Shown here piece by piece: positions 1-9,084 of a stretch of 64,000 bases of DNA. The notes beneath the pieces are model-generated. The model was not told where the DNA came from. It saw only the letters and a program-made list of their open reading frames with translations, and made no database searches. The DNA comes from an uncultured Clostridia bacterium (GTDB lineage Bacteria; Bacillota; Clostridia; Monoglobales; Monoglobaceae), in assembly GCA_947631965.1 (NCBI GenBank), contig CANRNL010000012.1, positions 1 through 64,000 on the forward strand, given 5' to 3'. The position numbers and the translations under genes were made by a program. Within the stretch, counting starts at the first letter, position 1; each line of letters begins with the position of its first letter.

Positions 1-56
1 TTGATTATGTTAATGCGTTTCTCAATGACGGCGAAATTTTTTCTACAATTTTGTAA
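1..56 (+). CDS. 3' end of an unidentified protein (partial)
   Basis: A reading frame is open from the window edge (third base) to a TAA at 54-56 and gives 17 residues, DYVNAFLNDGEIFSTIL. The composition looks like the tail of a soluble protein, but the piece is too short to assign. It converges on the minus-strand gene that ends at 103. The 47 bases between them hold no convincing terminator hairpin. Confidence 0.3.
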   Translation, partial: DYVNAFLNDGEIFSTIL

Positions 57-102
57 CACATCATTGACAAACCTACATTTTTAAAGCTTTTTACCCTTTA
101 AT

Positions 103-417
103 CTAAAGCAAAGCGGTACCAATCGTAACGCACAGCGCCGCAAGCATAAGCACGGCATACGCATATTCCGCCACGGTACGCTTCTTTGAGCTTTCGGCCG
201 TCTTTAAAAGCAGAGGAAGCTCCATAGCTCCGACGCCGACCGCCGAAAACAGGGCGTAAAGCCATACGACCGACTTCCCGCTCCACAGGTCGGGTTCAAA
301 GGAAAGCGAGCGGTGAATCGGTATCACATCCGGCAGCGCGCCGTAAAAGATTATCAGAACCAGAACCGGAAGCAAGGTTATTATATAAAGTATCAGCTTT
401 TCGGGTTTTATTTTCAT
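103..417 (-). CDS. DUF1648-like small membrane protein
   Basis: A 104-residue protein with an N-terminal membrane segment (about residues 9-26), a loop with the pattern LPDVIPIHRSL, and two further hydrophobic segments (about 50-70 and 86-104). The LPxxIPIH motif after the first helix is the hallmark of DUF1648, a domain of unknown role found in SdpI-like and other Bacillota membrane proteins. It starts 13 bases after ribF ends, with GGGGGA upstream of the ATG, so it is probably the last gene of the rimP-ribF transcript. The family is inferred from one motif and the topology; the function is unknown. Confidence 0.55.
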   Translation of the reverse strand: MKIKPEKLILYIITLLPVLVLIIFYGALPDVIPIHRSLSFEPDLWSGKSVVWLYALFSAVGVGAMELPLLLKTAESSKKRTVAEYAYAVLMLAALCVTIGTALL

Positions 418-430
418 CAGCTTGTCCCCC

Positions 431-1351
431 TTATTTGCAGTCTGTTTTCAAGCCGTCAAAATATTTGTTCGCATATTCTCGGTCGCGCGCAAGCTGCCTG
501 CTCAGCGCCTCAACGCTTTCAAACTTCTCGATTCCTCGAATAAATTTGCGAAAACCTATCTCAAGCATTTTGCCGTACAAATTTCCCGAATAATCAAATA
601 TATTTGTTTCGATATTCATAACGCCCTCATCAACCGTGGGCTTTGAACCTATATTTGTGATTGCGCGGTACTCTTTTCGGTCAATATTTACCGACGAAAC
701 ATAAACGCCCGACTTGGGGCAAATTCTGTCGAGAGGTATTTCGATATTGGCGGTCGGGAAACCTATCTTTCTGCCCAGCCCGCTTCCGTGAACGACCTTG
801 CCGCCTATAGAAAACGGTCTGCCCAGATACTCGTTTGCCTCATCTATTCTTCCCTCGCTCACCAAACGCATTATGTATGTACTCGACGCGGTGTGGGTAA
901 GCCTTACGCGAGGCTGTATGCGGCACTCTATTCCGCGCTCGCGGCACATTTCGGCAAGCTTTTCCGCCGTACCTGCTCCGTTTGCGCCGAACGTATAATT
1001 ATATCCCGCTCCGACGTACTCCGCGCCGAATTTGCGGCAGATATATTCTTCAAAGAATTCCTCCGCGCTCAAATTCATAATTTCGGGAGTAAACTCGTCC
1101 GCAAGCACCGCGTCTATTCCAAGCTCCTCTAAAATTTCAAGACGCTTTTCAAAGGAATTTACCGATTTTCCGCTTTTGAACGGCGATTTGAACAGATAAA
1201 CCGCGGACGTCAGGCCGTGTTTCCTCGCATACGAAACCGCCGCTTCCAAAATCTTTATATGCCCGATATGGAGAGAATCGAAGCCGCCGAGCGCGACCGC
1301 CGTCTTACCGAGCTTTAAATTTTTAATTTCTTCTTTGTAATATACAACCAC
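431..1351 (-). CDS. ribF: Bifunctional riboflavin kinase / FAD synthetase
   Basis: Converts riboflavin to FMN and then FAD in the cytoplasm. The N-terminal nucleotidyltransferase half carries GGFDSLHIGH (the HxGH adenylyltransferase motif, about residue 25) and the C-terminal riboflavin kinase half carries GRKIGFPTANI (about residue 195). At about 306 residues it has normal family length. I start at the GTG at 1351, which follows GGGTGAT; an in-frame TTG at 1363 has no ribosome site and would add four residues. It lies 27 bases after truB, the standard Bacillota position at the end of the rimP-nusA-infB operon. No FMN riboswitch precedes it, so it is expected to be expressed with the operon. 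Confidence 0.93.
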   Translation of the reverse strand: MVVYYKEEIKNLKLGKTAVALGGFDSLHIGHIKILEAAVSYARKHGLTSAVYLFKSPFKSGKSVNSFEKRLEILEELGIDAVLADEFTPEIMNLSAEEFFEEYICRKFGAEYVGAGYNYTFGANGAGTAEKLAEMCRERGIECRIQPRVRLTHTASSTYIMRLVSEGRIDEANEYLGRPFSIGGKVVHGSGLGRKIGFPTANIEIPLDRICPKSGVYVSSVNIDRKEYRAITNIGSKPTVDEGVMNIETNIFDYSGNLYGKMLEIGFRKFIRGIEKFESVEALSRQLARDREYANKYFDGLKTDCK

Positions 1352-1378
1352 AATATCACCCAAAAAATCCGATACTTT

Positions 1379-2281
1379 TTATTTCCTCGTTGTTTTGCCG
1401 TTTGTATCGCCGAAAAAATTCTTTTCTCCCACAAGCTCGCCGTCCGTCGCCCGCGCAAGAGACAAAAACGCTCCGTATTCGTCGTATACGCGGTAAAGAG
1501 AGCCTTCGCTCAGACCGTAAACGATTGGATGTATCCCGTGTACCAGCCTTTTCGCGTTCGGCTCGGCAAGCACCACCGAGTCATACTCCTCCAGAACTTT
1601 ATCGACGGGTATTAAAAAGTCGGTGTTTCCGTCCGCGTACATACTCTCCACTTCTTCAAGCGTATATGAATCCTCGATTCTGAATTTGCCCGACGCCGTC
1701 CTCTCCAAAGCCGACATACAGCCGCCGCAGCCGAGCGCCGCTCCTATATCGTGGCACAGAGTCCTTATATATGTACCCTTTGAGCATTTTACATACATTT
1801 CCGCCTCGTTTTTATCGGGCGAAAATGATAAAAATTCAATATCGTCAACCCTTACCCTGCGCGGCTCGCGTTCTATCGTAACGCCCTCGCGCGCAAGCTC
1901 GTAAAGCTTTTTTCCGCCTACCTTTATCGCCGAATACATAGGAGGTATCTGGCTTATATCGCCCACAAACCTTTCCGCCGCGGCACGGATTTTTGCCTCG
2001 TCAAACACGACCTCGTTTTGCTCCAGCACCTCTCCGGAAATATCCTGAGTATCGGTCACCACGCCGAGCCTCAGCACCGCGCGGTACTCTTTGTTCTTTG
2101 AGGTACAAAACTCCGCTATTCTCGTAGCCCTGCCTATACACATAGGCAACACTCCCGACGCATCCGGGTCAAGCGTTCCGGTGTGACCTATTTTCTTTAT
2201 GTCAAACAGCTTCCTCAGCCTGTAAACCACATCATGAGACGTAATTCCGATACATTTATTTATGTTTATTACTCCGTCCAA
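1379..2281 (-). CDS. truB: tRNA pseudouridine-55 synthase
   Basis: Makes pseudouridine 55 in the T-loop of tRNAs. The N-terminus has GVININKCIGITSHDVV, and the catalytic motif GHTGTLDPDASGVL supplies the nucleophilic Asp at about residue 37. The C-terminal part (roughly 225-290) is PUA-like. I start at the TTG at 2281, preceded by GAGGAG with a six-base spacer inside the last codons of nrnA, which gives 300 residues. The longer frame from 2323 would overlap nrnA by 32 bases and adds a tail not seen in the family. The gap to nrnA is 10 bases. Confidence 0.93.
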   Translation of the reverse strand: MDGVININKCIGITSHDVVYRLRKLFDIKKIGHTGTLDPDASGVLPMCIGRATRIAEFCTSKNKEYRAVLRLGVVTDTQDISGEVLEQNEVVFDEAKIRAAAERFVGDISQIPPMYSAIKVGGKKLYELAREGVTIEREPRRVRVDDIEFLSFSPDKNEAEMYVKCSKGTYIRTLCHDIGAALGCGGCMSALERTASGKFRIEDSYTLEEVESMYADGNTDFLIPVDKVLEEYDSVVLAEPNAKRLVHGIHPIVYGLSEGSLYRVYDEYGAFLSLARATDGELVGEKNFFGDTNGKTTRK

Positions 2282-2291
2282 TGCTATCTCC

Positions 2292-3233
2292 TCAAGCAAT
2301 GCTGCCCTCAATCGCCGCCACAATCTCTTTTTTCAGCTCATCCATCGGTTTTTTGGTGCTGTAACCCGCCGCGTGGATATGACCTCCGCCGCCGAAACGC
2401 TCCGCAATCTCCGCAACGTCTATGTCGCAATTCGAGCGCAGGCTGACCTTCATCAAATCCTTTCTTTGCCTTATGTATACGCTTACCAGAACGCCCTTGA
2501 CGCTTCCGGGCAAAGTCACGACCGCGGACGCGAGAGTTGCGTCCAATCCCGCATTCTCAAAATCCTCTTTCGAAAGGGCAAGCAAGGCAATTTTTCCGTC
2601 CTTGTAAAACTCCAGACTGTCGATTGCCTTTTTATACACATTCAAATATTCTCTGGTCTTTGTGTCGTACAGCACTCGCGCAATTTCCGCAAAGTCAATG
2701 CCTGTCTCCAAAAGAGCCGCCGCAATACGCATTGTTTTTGGGGTTGTCGACGAATACTTAAAGCTGCCCGTATCGCTCGAAATCGCAATATAGAGATTAT
2801 TTGCAATATCGCGCGTTATAGGTATGTTCATCTCGTTCAGAAGCTCGTAAACAAGCTCACCCGTAGCCGAAGCGGAAGCGTCTCTGGCGAGACAGCCTTT
2901 GAAGTCTGTTTCGGTAACGTGGTGGTCTATCGCGGCAATATTGCCGCGAAAACTGCCGCCGAGAGCGCCGAGACGGTCTGTTCCGCTACAGTCGAGCGCA
3001 ATCTTGAGGTCGCAGTCCTCCAATTTAATTCCGCTGCTTTCCTTTCCGACAATAATCGAAAATTCCTTTGTGCGGCACTCCTCCTCCAGAAAGACCTCGC
3101 ACTTCTTGCCCGCGCCGCAAAGCGCAAGCTTTAAGGCGTACGAGCTTCCGAGCGCGTCGCCGTCGGGATAGACGTGGGTAAGCAACGCGATTTTTTCAGC
3201 TTTTTCAATTAAAGAAATGATACTTTCAAACAT
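2292..3233 (-). CDS. nrnA: DHH/DHHA1 bifunctional oligoribonuclease and PAP phosphatase
   Basis: A DHH-family phosphoesterase of 313 residues. Family members degrade short RNA oligonucleotides (nanoRNA) and dephosphorylate pAp. Metal-binding motifs are visible: HVYPDGDALGSS near residue 20, ALDCSGTDR near 80, IDHHVTETD near 100 (the DHH signature) and the DHHA1 substrate loop GGGGHIHAAG near 285. The ATG follows AAAGGA. The gene starts two bases after the rbfA stop, so the two are translationally close. The position between rbfA and truB is conserved in Bacillota. Confidence 0.93.
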   Translation of the reverse strand: MFESIISLIEKAEKIALLTHVYPDGDALGSSYALKLALCGAGKKCEVFLEEECRTKEFSIIVGKESSGIKLEDCDLKIALDCSGTDRLGALGGSFRGNIAAIDHHVTETDFKGCLARDASASATGELVYELLNEMNIPITRDIANNLYIAISSDTGSFKYSSTTPKTMRIAAALLETGIDFAEIARVLYDTKTREYLNVYKKAIDSLEFYKDGKIALLALSKEDFENAGLDATLASAVVTLPGSVKGVLVSVYIRQRKDLMKVSLRSNCDIDVAEIAERFGGGGHIHAAGYSTKKPMDELKKEIVAAIEGSIA

Positions 3234-3235
3234 AA

Positions 3236-3571
3236 TTATAAGTCCTTTAAAATTTTATTTATATGCGCTCCGTACTCGATAGAGTCGTCGCTTATGAACG
3301 TAAATTCGGGCGTGTTCCTCAAATTCACGCGTCTGCCTATCTCTTTTCGGATATATCCGGCGGCCGAGGTGAGAGCTTCGATAGCGTCTTTGCGCACCTT
3401 CTCATCTCCGAAAACGCTGATGTACGCCTTCGCGTACCTTAAATCGCGTGTCACTCGAACCGAAACGACCGAAACCATATCGGGCAGACGGGGGTCCTTC
3501 ATATCCCTTATAACGCCCGAAAGCTCCTTTTTTACTTCCTCCGAAATTCTGTCTATTCTGTTATATGCCAT
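3236..3571 (-). CDS. rbfA: 30S ribosome-binding factor A
   Basis: A 111-residue KH-type RNA-binding protein that helps mature the 30S subunit and the 16S rRNA 5' end. Family sequence is clear: RIDRISEEVKKELSGVIRDM at the N-terminus, then VSVVSVRVTRDLRYAKAYIS and a C-terminal IEYGAHINKIL. I start at the ATG at 3571, preceded by GAGAGG; the longer frame adds seven residues without a ribosome site. It follows infB by 27 bases, the canonical order. Confidence 0.93.
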   Translation of the reverse strand: MAYNRIDRISEEVKKELSGVIRDMKDPRLPDMVSVVSVRVTRDLRYAKAYISVFGDEKVRKDAIEALTSAAGYIRKEIGRRVNLRNTPEFTFISDDSIEYGAHINKILKDL

Positions 3572-3598
3572 AGAATCTACCTCTCGGCGCACAGCGCC

Positions 3599-5839
3599 TT
3601 ATCTTTCAACTTCCTCCATAGTGTACGACTCTATAACGTCGCCCTCTTTAATATCGTTGTACTTGTCTATGCTGATACCGCACTCGTAGCCCGCGGCAAC
3701 CTCCTTAACGTCATCCTTGAAACGTCGGAGCGAAGCAAGTTCGCCCTCGTGGATAACAATGCCGTCACGCACAACGCGCACTCCGCAGTTACGCTGAATT
3801 TTACCGTCGGTAACATATGCGCCGCCTATCGTGCCTACGCCCGATGCTTTGAATATCTCTCTTATCTCAACGTGTCCCAATATAGCCTCTCTGAACTGCG
3901 GCGCGAGCATACCCTTCATAGCCGCTTCTATATCCTCTATCGCGTCATAGATAACTCTGTAAAGCCTTATGTCAACCTCGGAGCGTTCCGCGCTGTCCGC
4001 CGCCGTAGCCGTAGGTCTTACGTTAAAACCGACGATTATCGCGTTTGACGCGCTCGCAAGCATAACGTCGGACTCTGTAACCGCGCCCACCGCGCCGTGT
4101 ATTACGCTGACCTTTACTTCGTCGTTGGAAATTCTCTCCAAAGACTGGCGCACAGCCTCTACCGAGCCTTGAACATCCGCCTTTACAATTATGTTAAGCT
4201 CCTTTATCTTGCCCGCTTCCAGGTTTTCCATAAGGTTTTCAAGCGAAACCTTGGGAGTCTTGCTCTGCTTCTCCTGCTTTTGCTTATACTTTCTCGCCTC
4301 TACAACATCGCGAGCCTTTTTCTCGTCGTCAACGGCGTAGAAAACATCGCCGCCCTCAGGTACCTCCGAAAGACCGAGTATCTCAACCGGAATCGAGGGA
4401 CCCGCCTTCTTGATTTTTCTGCCCTTATCGTCAATCATCGCGCGGACCCTGCCGACAGCTGTACCCGCAACCACAATGTCGCCGGTTTTCAAAGTGCCGT
4501 TTTGAACCAAAAGCGTCGCTACGGGACCGCGTCCCTTGTCAAGCTGAGCCTCTATGACCGTGCCTTTCGCGCGGCGGTCGGGATTGGCTTTAAGCTCCTT
4601 CATTTCGGCTACCAAAAGCACCATCTCAAGAAGCTTATCTATATTTTGGTTCAGCTTTGCCGAAACCTCGACGCATATGGTGTCGCCGCCCCAATCTTCG
4701 GGAACAAGTCCATGCTCGGTAAGTTCCTGCTTTACCTTTTCGGGGTTCGCGCCCTCTTTGTCAATCTTGTTTATTGCAACTATTATGCTTACGTTAGCCG
4801 CCTTCGCGTGGTTTATCGCCTCTATAGTCTGCGGCATAATTCCGTCGTCCGCCGCCACTACCAAAATTGCAATATCGGTCACGAGCGCGCCTCTCGCACG
4901 CATAGCCGTAAACGCCTCATGTCCGGGAGTGTCCAAAAACGTAATCTTCTGGTCGCCCAGACGAACGCGGTACGCACCGATATGCTGCGTTATTCCGCCG
5001 AACTCGCTCGACGTTACGTTTGTGTTTCGTATAACGTCAAGCAGAGAGGTCTTTCCGTGGTCAACGTGTCCCATAACAACAACCACGGGTGAGCGGGGCT
5101 TGAGCTGTTCGGGTGCGTCCTCAACGTCATTAAATAGTCTGTCCTCATCTGTAATAATTATTTCACGTTCGACTATTCCTCCAAAATCTTCCGCTATCAA
5201 AGAGGCGGTGTCAAAATCTATGGTTTCGTTTATGTTCGCCATTATTCCGAGCATAAACAACTTTTTAACCACCTCGGCGGCGGGCTTGTTCATTCTCTCC
5301 GCAAGCTCGCTTACGGTTATCTCGCTCGGTATCAATACGTTAAAATGTTCGGGCTTTTTCTCCTTTTTAACAGTCTTTTCAAGCTCCGCCATACTCTCGC
5401 GGGTGTTCCTCTGCTTCTTTCCGCCCTTCTTTATCTTCTGCTTCTTGCTTCCCTCCCGATTGATGTTGTCGGGGACAAGCTCTTCAAGCTTACCGTCGTC
5501 AAGGCGGTCAATATCCACCACGTTGGCGCGCGTGTCGACCACTCGATGCGTTCTGACCACTTCGGGCGCCGGAACGTACTCTTCCTCCGCCTTCTTCTGC
5601 TCCTCTTCGACTTTCTTCTTTTCAGCCTCAAGAGACGCGACTCTCTTTTCCTCAAAAACCGAGAAATCCTTTACGGGATACTTCTGAGTGAAATACTCAA
5701 AAATCACGTTCAGTTCTTCCTCGCTGAGCGCGCTCATATGATTTTTTGTCGATACGTTATAGTCGTGAAGCACCTTTACAATTTCCTTGCTCGGAAATCC
5801 CAGTTCCTTTGAAAGCTCATATGCTCTGACTTTTACCAT
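3599..5839 (-). CDS. infB: Translation initiation factor IF-2
   Basis: The GTPase that places initiator tRNA on the 30S subunit. Order of parts: IF2_N domain at residues 1-50 ([12 protein letters not shown]), a charged Lys/Glu linker, a second IF2_N about residue 170, the G domain with [12 protein letters not shown] (G1), DTPGHEAF (G3) and NKID (G4), then domain II and the C-terminal fMet-tRNA-binding domains. I start at the ATG at 5839 behind AGGAGG with an eight-base spacer, giving 746 residues; an upstream in-frame extension of 38 residues is not family-like. The short linker is typical of Clostridia. Confidence 0.96.
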   Translation of the reverse strand: MVKVRAYELSKELGFPSKEIVKVLHDYNVSTKNHMSALSEEELNVIFEYFTQKYPVKDFSVFEEKRVASLEAEKKKVEEEQKKAEEEYVPAPEVVRTHRVVDTRANVVDIDRLDDGKLEELVPDNINREGSKKQKIKKGGKKQRNTRESMAELEKTVKKEKKPEHFNVLIPSEITVSELAERMNKPAAEVVKKLFMLGIMANINETIDFDTASLIAEDFGGIVEREIIITDEDRLFNDVEDAPEQLKPRSPVVVVMGHVDHGKTSLLDVIRNTNVTSSEFGGITQHIGAYRVRLGDQKITFLDTPGHEAFTAMRARGALVTDIAILVVAADDGIMPQTIEAINHAKAANVSIIVAINKIDKEGANPEKVKQELTEHGLVPEDWGGDTICVEVSAKLNQNIDKLLEMVLLVAEMKELKANPDRRAKGTVIEAQLDKGRGPVATLLVQNGTLKTGDIVVAGTAVGRVRAMIDDKGRKIKKAGPSIPVEILGLSEVPEGGDVFYAVDDEKKARDVVEARKYKQKQEKQSKTPKVSLENLMENLEAGKIKELNIIVKADVQGSVEAVRQSLERISNDEVKVSVIHGAVGAVTESDVMLASASNAIIVGFNVRPTATAADSAERSEVDIRLYRVIYDAIEDIEAAMKGMLAPQFREAILGHVEIREIFKASGVGTIGGAYVTDGKIQRNCGVRVVRDGIVIHEGELASLRRFKDDVKEVAAGYECGISIDKYNDIKEGDVIESYTMEEVER

Positions 5840-5900
5840 AAAACGAACCTCCTGCCTAAAATTTTTCAAAACCTGCCGCCCGCCGACGGATATGCGCCTT

Positions 5901-6152
5901 TCACCGCTCAAGCTCGGTTTCCAAACGCTCGTACACTCCGCCGTCGTCCGCACAGCCGAACGCGCGCTCTATCACGCGCCGCCGCTTCGCCTGCGACAGA
6001 CATTCGCTTGATTTGCACAGATACATTCCTCTGCCCGAAATGTTCTGATTCGGGTCAAGCTTTGGACTTTCGCCCTTTACCCGCACTATCCGCAAAAGCT
6101 CCGCTTTGCTCTTGCGTTCTCTGCACACCATACACATACGGTTGGGTTCCAT
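5901..6152 (-). CDS. ylxR: YlxR-family RNA-binding protein
   Basis: An 83-residue DUF448/YlxR protein with the signature [19 protein letters not shown] at its start and GRGMYLCKS in the middle (about residues 40-50). It is a small basic nucleic-acid-binding protein whose homologs act on transcription or bind RNase P RNA. It lies 22 bases after nusA. In most Bacillota the next gene is ylxQ, an L7Ae-like protein; here infB follows after 61 bases and no L7Ae-like frame is present. Confidence 0.9.
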   Translation of the reverse strand: MEPNRMCMVCRERKSKAELLRIVRVKGESPKLDPNQNISGRGMYLCKSSECLSQAKRRRVIERAFGCADDGGVYERLETELER

Positions 6153-6174
6153 AGTTTACAACCACCTCGCCGAA

Positions 6175-7272
6175 TTACTCCTGCGTCTCTTCGCTCTCCG
6201 CGCTCTCCTCTTTCTCCGCGCTTTCATCCTTCGGCGCTTCTTCAACATAGCTCTCGCCCTTTAAGTCTATTTTCCAGCCTGTCAGCCTCGCCGCAAGCCT
6301 TGCGTTCTGTCCTTCTTTTCCGATAGCGAGAGAAAGCTGGTCATCGGGAACTCTGACCCTGCACAGCTTCTTTTCTTTGTCAACCTCGATAGAAACCACG
6401 TCGGCGGGACTGAGCGCCTGAGCGATATACTCGGCGGGGTCGTCGCTGTATCTGACTATATCCACCTTTTCTCCGCGAAGCTCCTCTATTACCGCCTGAA
6501 CGCGCATACCCTTGGGACCTATGCAGGTACCTACGGGGTCTACGTTTTCGGAATTTGAAGCGACCGCAATCTTACTGCGCGAACCCGGCTCGCGTGAGAG
6601 AGCCTTGATTTCGATTATACCGTCCGCAATTTCGGGTACTTCAAGCTCGAAAAGCCGTCTTACCAGACCGGGGTGCGAACGCGATACCACGAGGTGAACG
6701 CCTCTGGTGGAATTAGCCACCTCGATGACGTACACTTTATAGCGCGCTCCGACCTTATAGTTGTCGTTTCTGACCTGCTCGCTCGGTATCAGCACCGACT
6801 CGGTGTCGCCAAGCTCCAGCATAACGTTTCTGTTTTCGATTCTTCGCACAACGGCGGTCATAATGTCGTTGGTGCGGTCCGAAAACTTATCAAACATCTG
6901 CTCCCGCTCCGCCTCTCTCATTCTCTGAAGAATTACCTGGCGCGCGGTCTGCGCGGCAATTCTGCCGAAGCTGCTCGGAGTTACCTCCGTTTCAACAATG
7001 TCGCCGACCTGATATGAGGGGTTGATTTTGCGAGCGTCGTCGAGAGACACCTGAGTTTCTCGGTCCTCCACCTCATCCGCCACCGTCTTTTTGGCGTGTA
7101 CCGAAATGTTGCCCGTCTCCTCGTCGATATTTACATTTATATCCGAAACCGCTCCGTAATTTCTCTTGTACGCCGAAATAAGCGCACTCTCCAGCGCATC
7201 CAGAATAATATCGCGGCTTATGCCCTTTTCCCTCTCAATCTCATCCAACAACAAAAATAATTCCGCTTTCAT
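6175..7272 (-). CDS. nusA: Transcription elongation/termination factor NusA
   Basis: Binds RNA polymerase and nascent RNA to modulate pausing and termination. It has an N-terminal polymerase-binding domain (1-125), an S1 domain (about 135-200), and two KH domains with GTCIGPKGMRVQAV (about 250) and LAIGKEGQNARLAARL (about 318). It ends in an acidic tail (EEAPKDESAEKEES). At 365 residues it is the short Bacillota form without the C-terminal repeats of Proteobacteria. The ATG follows GGAGTGGATTG. It sits 52 bases after rimP. Confidence 0.96.
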   Translation of the reverse strand: MKAELFLLLDEIEREKGISRDIILDALESALISAYKRNYGAVSDINVNIDEETGNISVHAKKTVADEVEDRETQVSLDDARKINPSYQVGDIVETEVTPSSFGRIAAQTARQVILQRMREAEREQMFDKFSDRTNDIMTAVVRRIENRNVMLELGDTESVLIPSEQVRNDNYKVGARYKVYVIEVANSTRGVHLVVSRSHPGLVRRLFELEVPEIADGIIEIKALSREPGSRSKIAVASNSENVDPVGTCIGPKGMRVQAVIEELRGEKVDIVRYSDDPAEYIAQALSPADVVSIEVDKEKKLCRVRVPDDQLSLAIGKEGQNARLAARLTGWKIDLKGESYVEEAPKDESAEKEESAESEETQE

Positions 7273-7324
7273 TTTTTCAATCCACTCCTTAATTTTCCCT
7301 GATTTTTAAAAATCAAAATTAAAT

Positions 7325-7792
7325 TTAAAATTCAAAATGCAGTTTTACGCTTGAAGTATCGCTCTGATTTACTTTGATTTCAGAGCCGTCGTCGCGGCGA
7401 AGCGTTATCACGCCGTCGGCATATCCCGAAAGACAGGCGGTAATATACTTTTCTCCGTCGATTGGCTTATACAAACCCACGTCAACAAGACTGCCGATAT
7501 ACCGCTCAAAGTGAGCAGGCTCTCTGAGCCTGCGCTCGATACCCGGAGACGACACCTCCAAAAAGTAATTTTGAGAAATGGGGTCTGCTTTATCAAGCTC
7601 CGTACTCAGCGCACGGCTTATCTCCTCGCACTCGTCAAGAGAAATTCCGCCCTCCTCGCGGTCTGCATAGACCCGAAGATACCACGCCGAACCCTCTTTG
7701 ACAAACTCAACGTCGTATATATAGCAGCCAACCCCCTCGGCAATTGGAACCGCCATATCCGAAACCAAACGTTCTGTTTTGGATAACGCCAT
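7325..7792 (-). CDS. rimP: Ribosome maturation factor RimP
   Basis: A 155-residue factor for 30S assembly and the first gene of the nusA-infB operon. Motifs include VEFVKEGSAWYLRVYADREEGG and YFLEVSSPGIERRL (about residues 85-98), both characteristic. I start at the ATG at 7792 (GGGTGG upstream). A frame open to 7909 would add 39 residues that run through the promoter and leader hairpin and are not family-like. Confidence 0.94.
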   Translation of the reverse strand: MALSKTERLVSDMAVPIAEGVGCYIYDVEFVKEGSAWYLRVYADREEGGISLDECEEISRALSTELDKADPISQNYFLEVSSPGIERRLREPAHFERYIGSLVDVGLYKPIDGEKYITACLSGYADGVITLRRDDGSEIKVNQSDTSSVKLHFEF

Positions 7793-7822
7793 ATAACCAC
7801 CCTTTCCGGCGTGACTAAATCT

Positions 7823-7850
7823 AAAGGAGTGAGGCAAGCCCCACTCCTTT
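7823..7850 (-). promoter_or_regulatory. 5'-leader stem-loop of the rimP operon
   Basis: A perfect nine-base-pair inverted repeat (AAAGGAGTG / CACTCCTTT, ten-base loop) lies between the promoter and the rimP start. The arm reading AAAGGAG resembles a ribosome binding site. No U-run follows, so it is not an intrinsic terminator. A role in mRNA stability or control of the operon is possible but unproven. Confidence 0.45.
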
Positions 7851-7880
7851 CTGCATACATAACTATCAAGTAACATATAA

Positions 7881-7909
7881 AATATACCACAAGACACAAT
7901 ATTTGTCAA
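7881..7909 (-). promoter_or_regulatory. Promoter of the rimP-ribF operon
   Basis: On the minus strand TTGACA (7904-7909) and TATATT (7881-7886) are separated by exactly 17 bases. This near-consensus housekeeping promoter gives a leader of about 80 bases that contains the stem-loop at 7823-7850. Confidence 0.8.
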
Positions 7910-7936
7910 GCATTATTTTATATGAAAGCAAGTTTA

Positions 7937-8932
7937 TTACTCGCCCTCAGCCGGAGCCTCGGCATCCGAAGCCGCGTCAGCCGGAGCCGCGTCGTCCGAA
8001 ACCGCGTCAGCCGGAGCCGCGTCGTCCGAAACCGCGTCAGCCGAAGCCGCGTCGTCAGACTCTTCAAAGTCGTAATCATAGAAAACCGACGCAAGCGTGC
8101 CTATATCGTCAAGGCTGACAGACCACGTTCCGTTTACCTTGAGTACCGTAACGTCAATGGATTCCGACGCGTCCTTATCGGTATCCTTAACCGAAAGGTC
8201 AAGCGACAAAACATATCCGTCCGAAACCTTGGTGTCGCCGAAATTCTCTCCGTACATTTCTTCCATTGAGCTGAACATATCGCTCAAATCCGTCTCGTAA
8301 GTTGCAAGCTCATCATCCGAAACCTTGGTTTGGTTTGTGACGTTATACACGATACTTGCGTTTTCGCCGAACGTATCCTGAAATTCCTCTCTCTGCTGCT
8401 CAACCTGGTCTTTAAACTGAATAGCTATAACTCTGTTGTGCTTGAGAATCGTCTGATATTCTGCGGGATAGCCCTTGAAGAATGCAGTCGAATTTGCGGT
8501 GTTAAGTCCGTTTATCATATCCTGAACCGGCTTGGTCGGGCTGCCTCCGAAGCTCGTCAGCGCGATAATAACGGCCGCTATAACGGCGCATATCGCAATT
8601 CCCACACCGATAAATACGCCCTTCTTGGACTTTTTCTCGGTTAGATATTCCTCGCCGTAAACCTCGTCCGAAACCTCTTCGATGTCCGAAACCTCCGCAA
8701 CGCCCTCGTCCTCGGCCGCTTCATCCGCCGCGTCAGACTCAAACGCATCAGGGCCCTTCACCGTTTCGATTTCCGCATCCTCTATACCCTTAGCAACCTC
8801 CGCGTCAATCGCAGCTTCAGCCACCGCTTCGGGAGTATCCTGAACTTCAGCGTCGGTTTCAAGCTCCGCGCCGCAGAACTCGCAAACCTTTGAGCCGTCC
8901 TCAATTTCCTTATTACATTTGGGACAAATCAT
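7937..8932 (-). CDS. Zinc-ribbon single-pass membrane protein with C-terminal repeat
   Basis: A 331-residue protein of unknown function. It begins with a zinc ribbon (CPKCNKEIEDGSKVCEFCG, residues 3-21), followed by an acidic low-complexity stretch (22-95), one membrane helix (about 105-128), an extracytoplasmic domain (about 130-290) and a Ser/Ala/Asp/Pro tail built from a ten-residue repeat (SDDAAPADAV). Zinc-ribbon proteins of this layout are common in Clostridia, with the globular part outside the cell. The ATG follows AAGGAGG. It is monocistronic, with its own promoter. Confidence 0.75.
   Translation of the reverse strand: MICPKCNKEIEDGSKVCEFCGAELETDAEVQDTPEAVAEAAIDAEVAKGIEDAEIETVKGPDAFESDAADEAAEDEGVAEVSDIEEVSDEVYGEEYLTEKKSKKGVFIGVGIAICAVIAAVIIALTSFGGSPTKPVQDMINGLNTANSTAFFKGYPAEYQTILKHNRVIAIQFKDQVEQQREEFQDTFGENASIVYNVTNQTKVSDDELATYETDLSDMFSSMEEMYGENFGDTKVSDGYVLSLDLSVKDTDKDASESIDVTVLKVNGTWSVSLDDIGTLASVFYDYDFEESDDAASADAVSDDAAPADAVSDDAAPADAASDAEAPAEGE
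7948..8057 (-). repeat. 30-bp tandem repeat coding for the Ala/Asp/Pro tail
   Basis: Two identical 30-base units (7981-8010 and 8011-8040) are flanked by a diverged copy (7951-7980) and a partial one (8041-8057). The period is a multiple of three and lies in frame inside the zinc-ribbon gene, so copy-number change would only alter tail length. Confidence 0.85.
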
Positions 8933-8981
8933 TTGAAAGCCTCCTTAAAAATATTTAAACAGTTAAATATACAACAGATAA

Positions 8982-9010
8982 ATTATATAATACACATATC
9001 TTTATGTCAA
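8982..9010 (-). promoter_or_regulatory. Promoter of the zinc-ribbon gene
   Basis: Minus-strand TTGACA (9005-9010) and TATAAT (8982-8987) with a 17-base spacer, about 50 bases upstream of the start codon. It is a full-consensus site. Confidence 0.85.
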
Positions 9011-9084
9011 GCATTTTATGGAATTTTATAACATATGAATTTTCGCGCCCTGTCAAAAGCTCAAAACGACAGGCAAAATATATA

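Noticed and set aside
1352-1378. FMN riboswitch before ribF
   Set aside because: The 27-base gap to truB cannot hold an aptamer; ribF is expressed within the operon.
2262-3134. 290-codon plus-strand frame opposite nrnA and truB
   Set aside because: It is a shadow of nrnA, with Arg/Cys-rich nonsense composition and no promoter or ribosome site.
4097-5687. Two long plus-strand open frames opposite infB (331 and 377 codons)
   Set aside because: They are mirror frames of a strongly coding GC-rich gene, have low-complexity Ser/Leu-rich products and no ribosome sites.
7948-8057. Regular 30-bp repeat considered as a CRISPR array
   Set aside because: Units are directly adjacent without spacers and stay in frame inside the zinc-ribbon gene.
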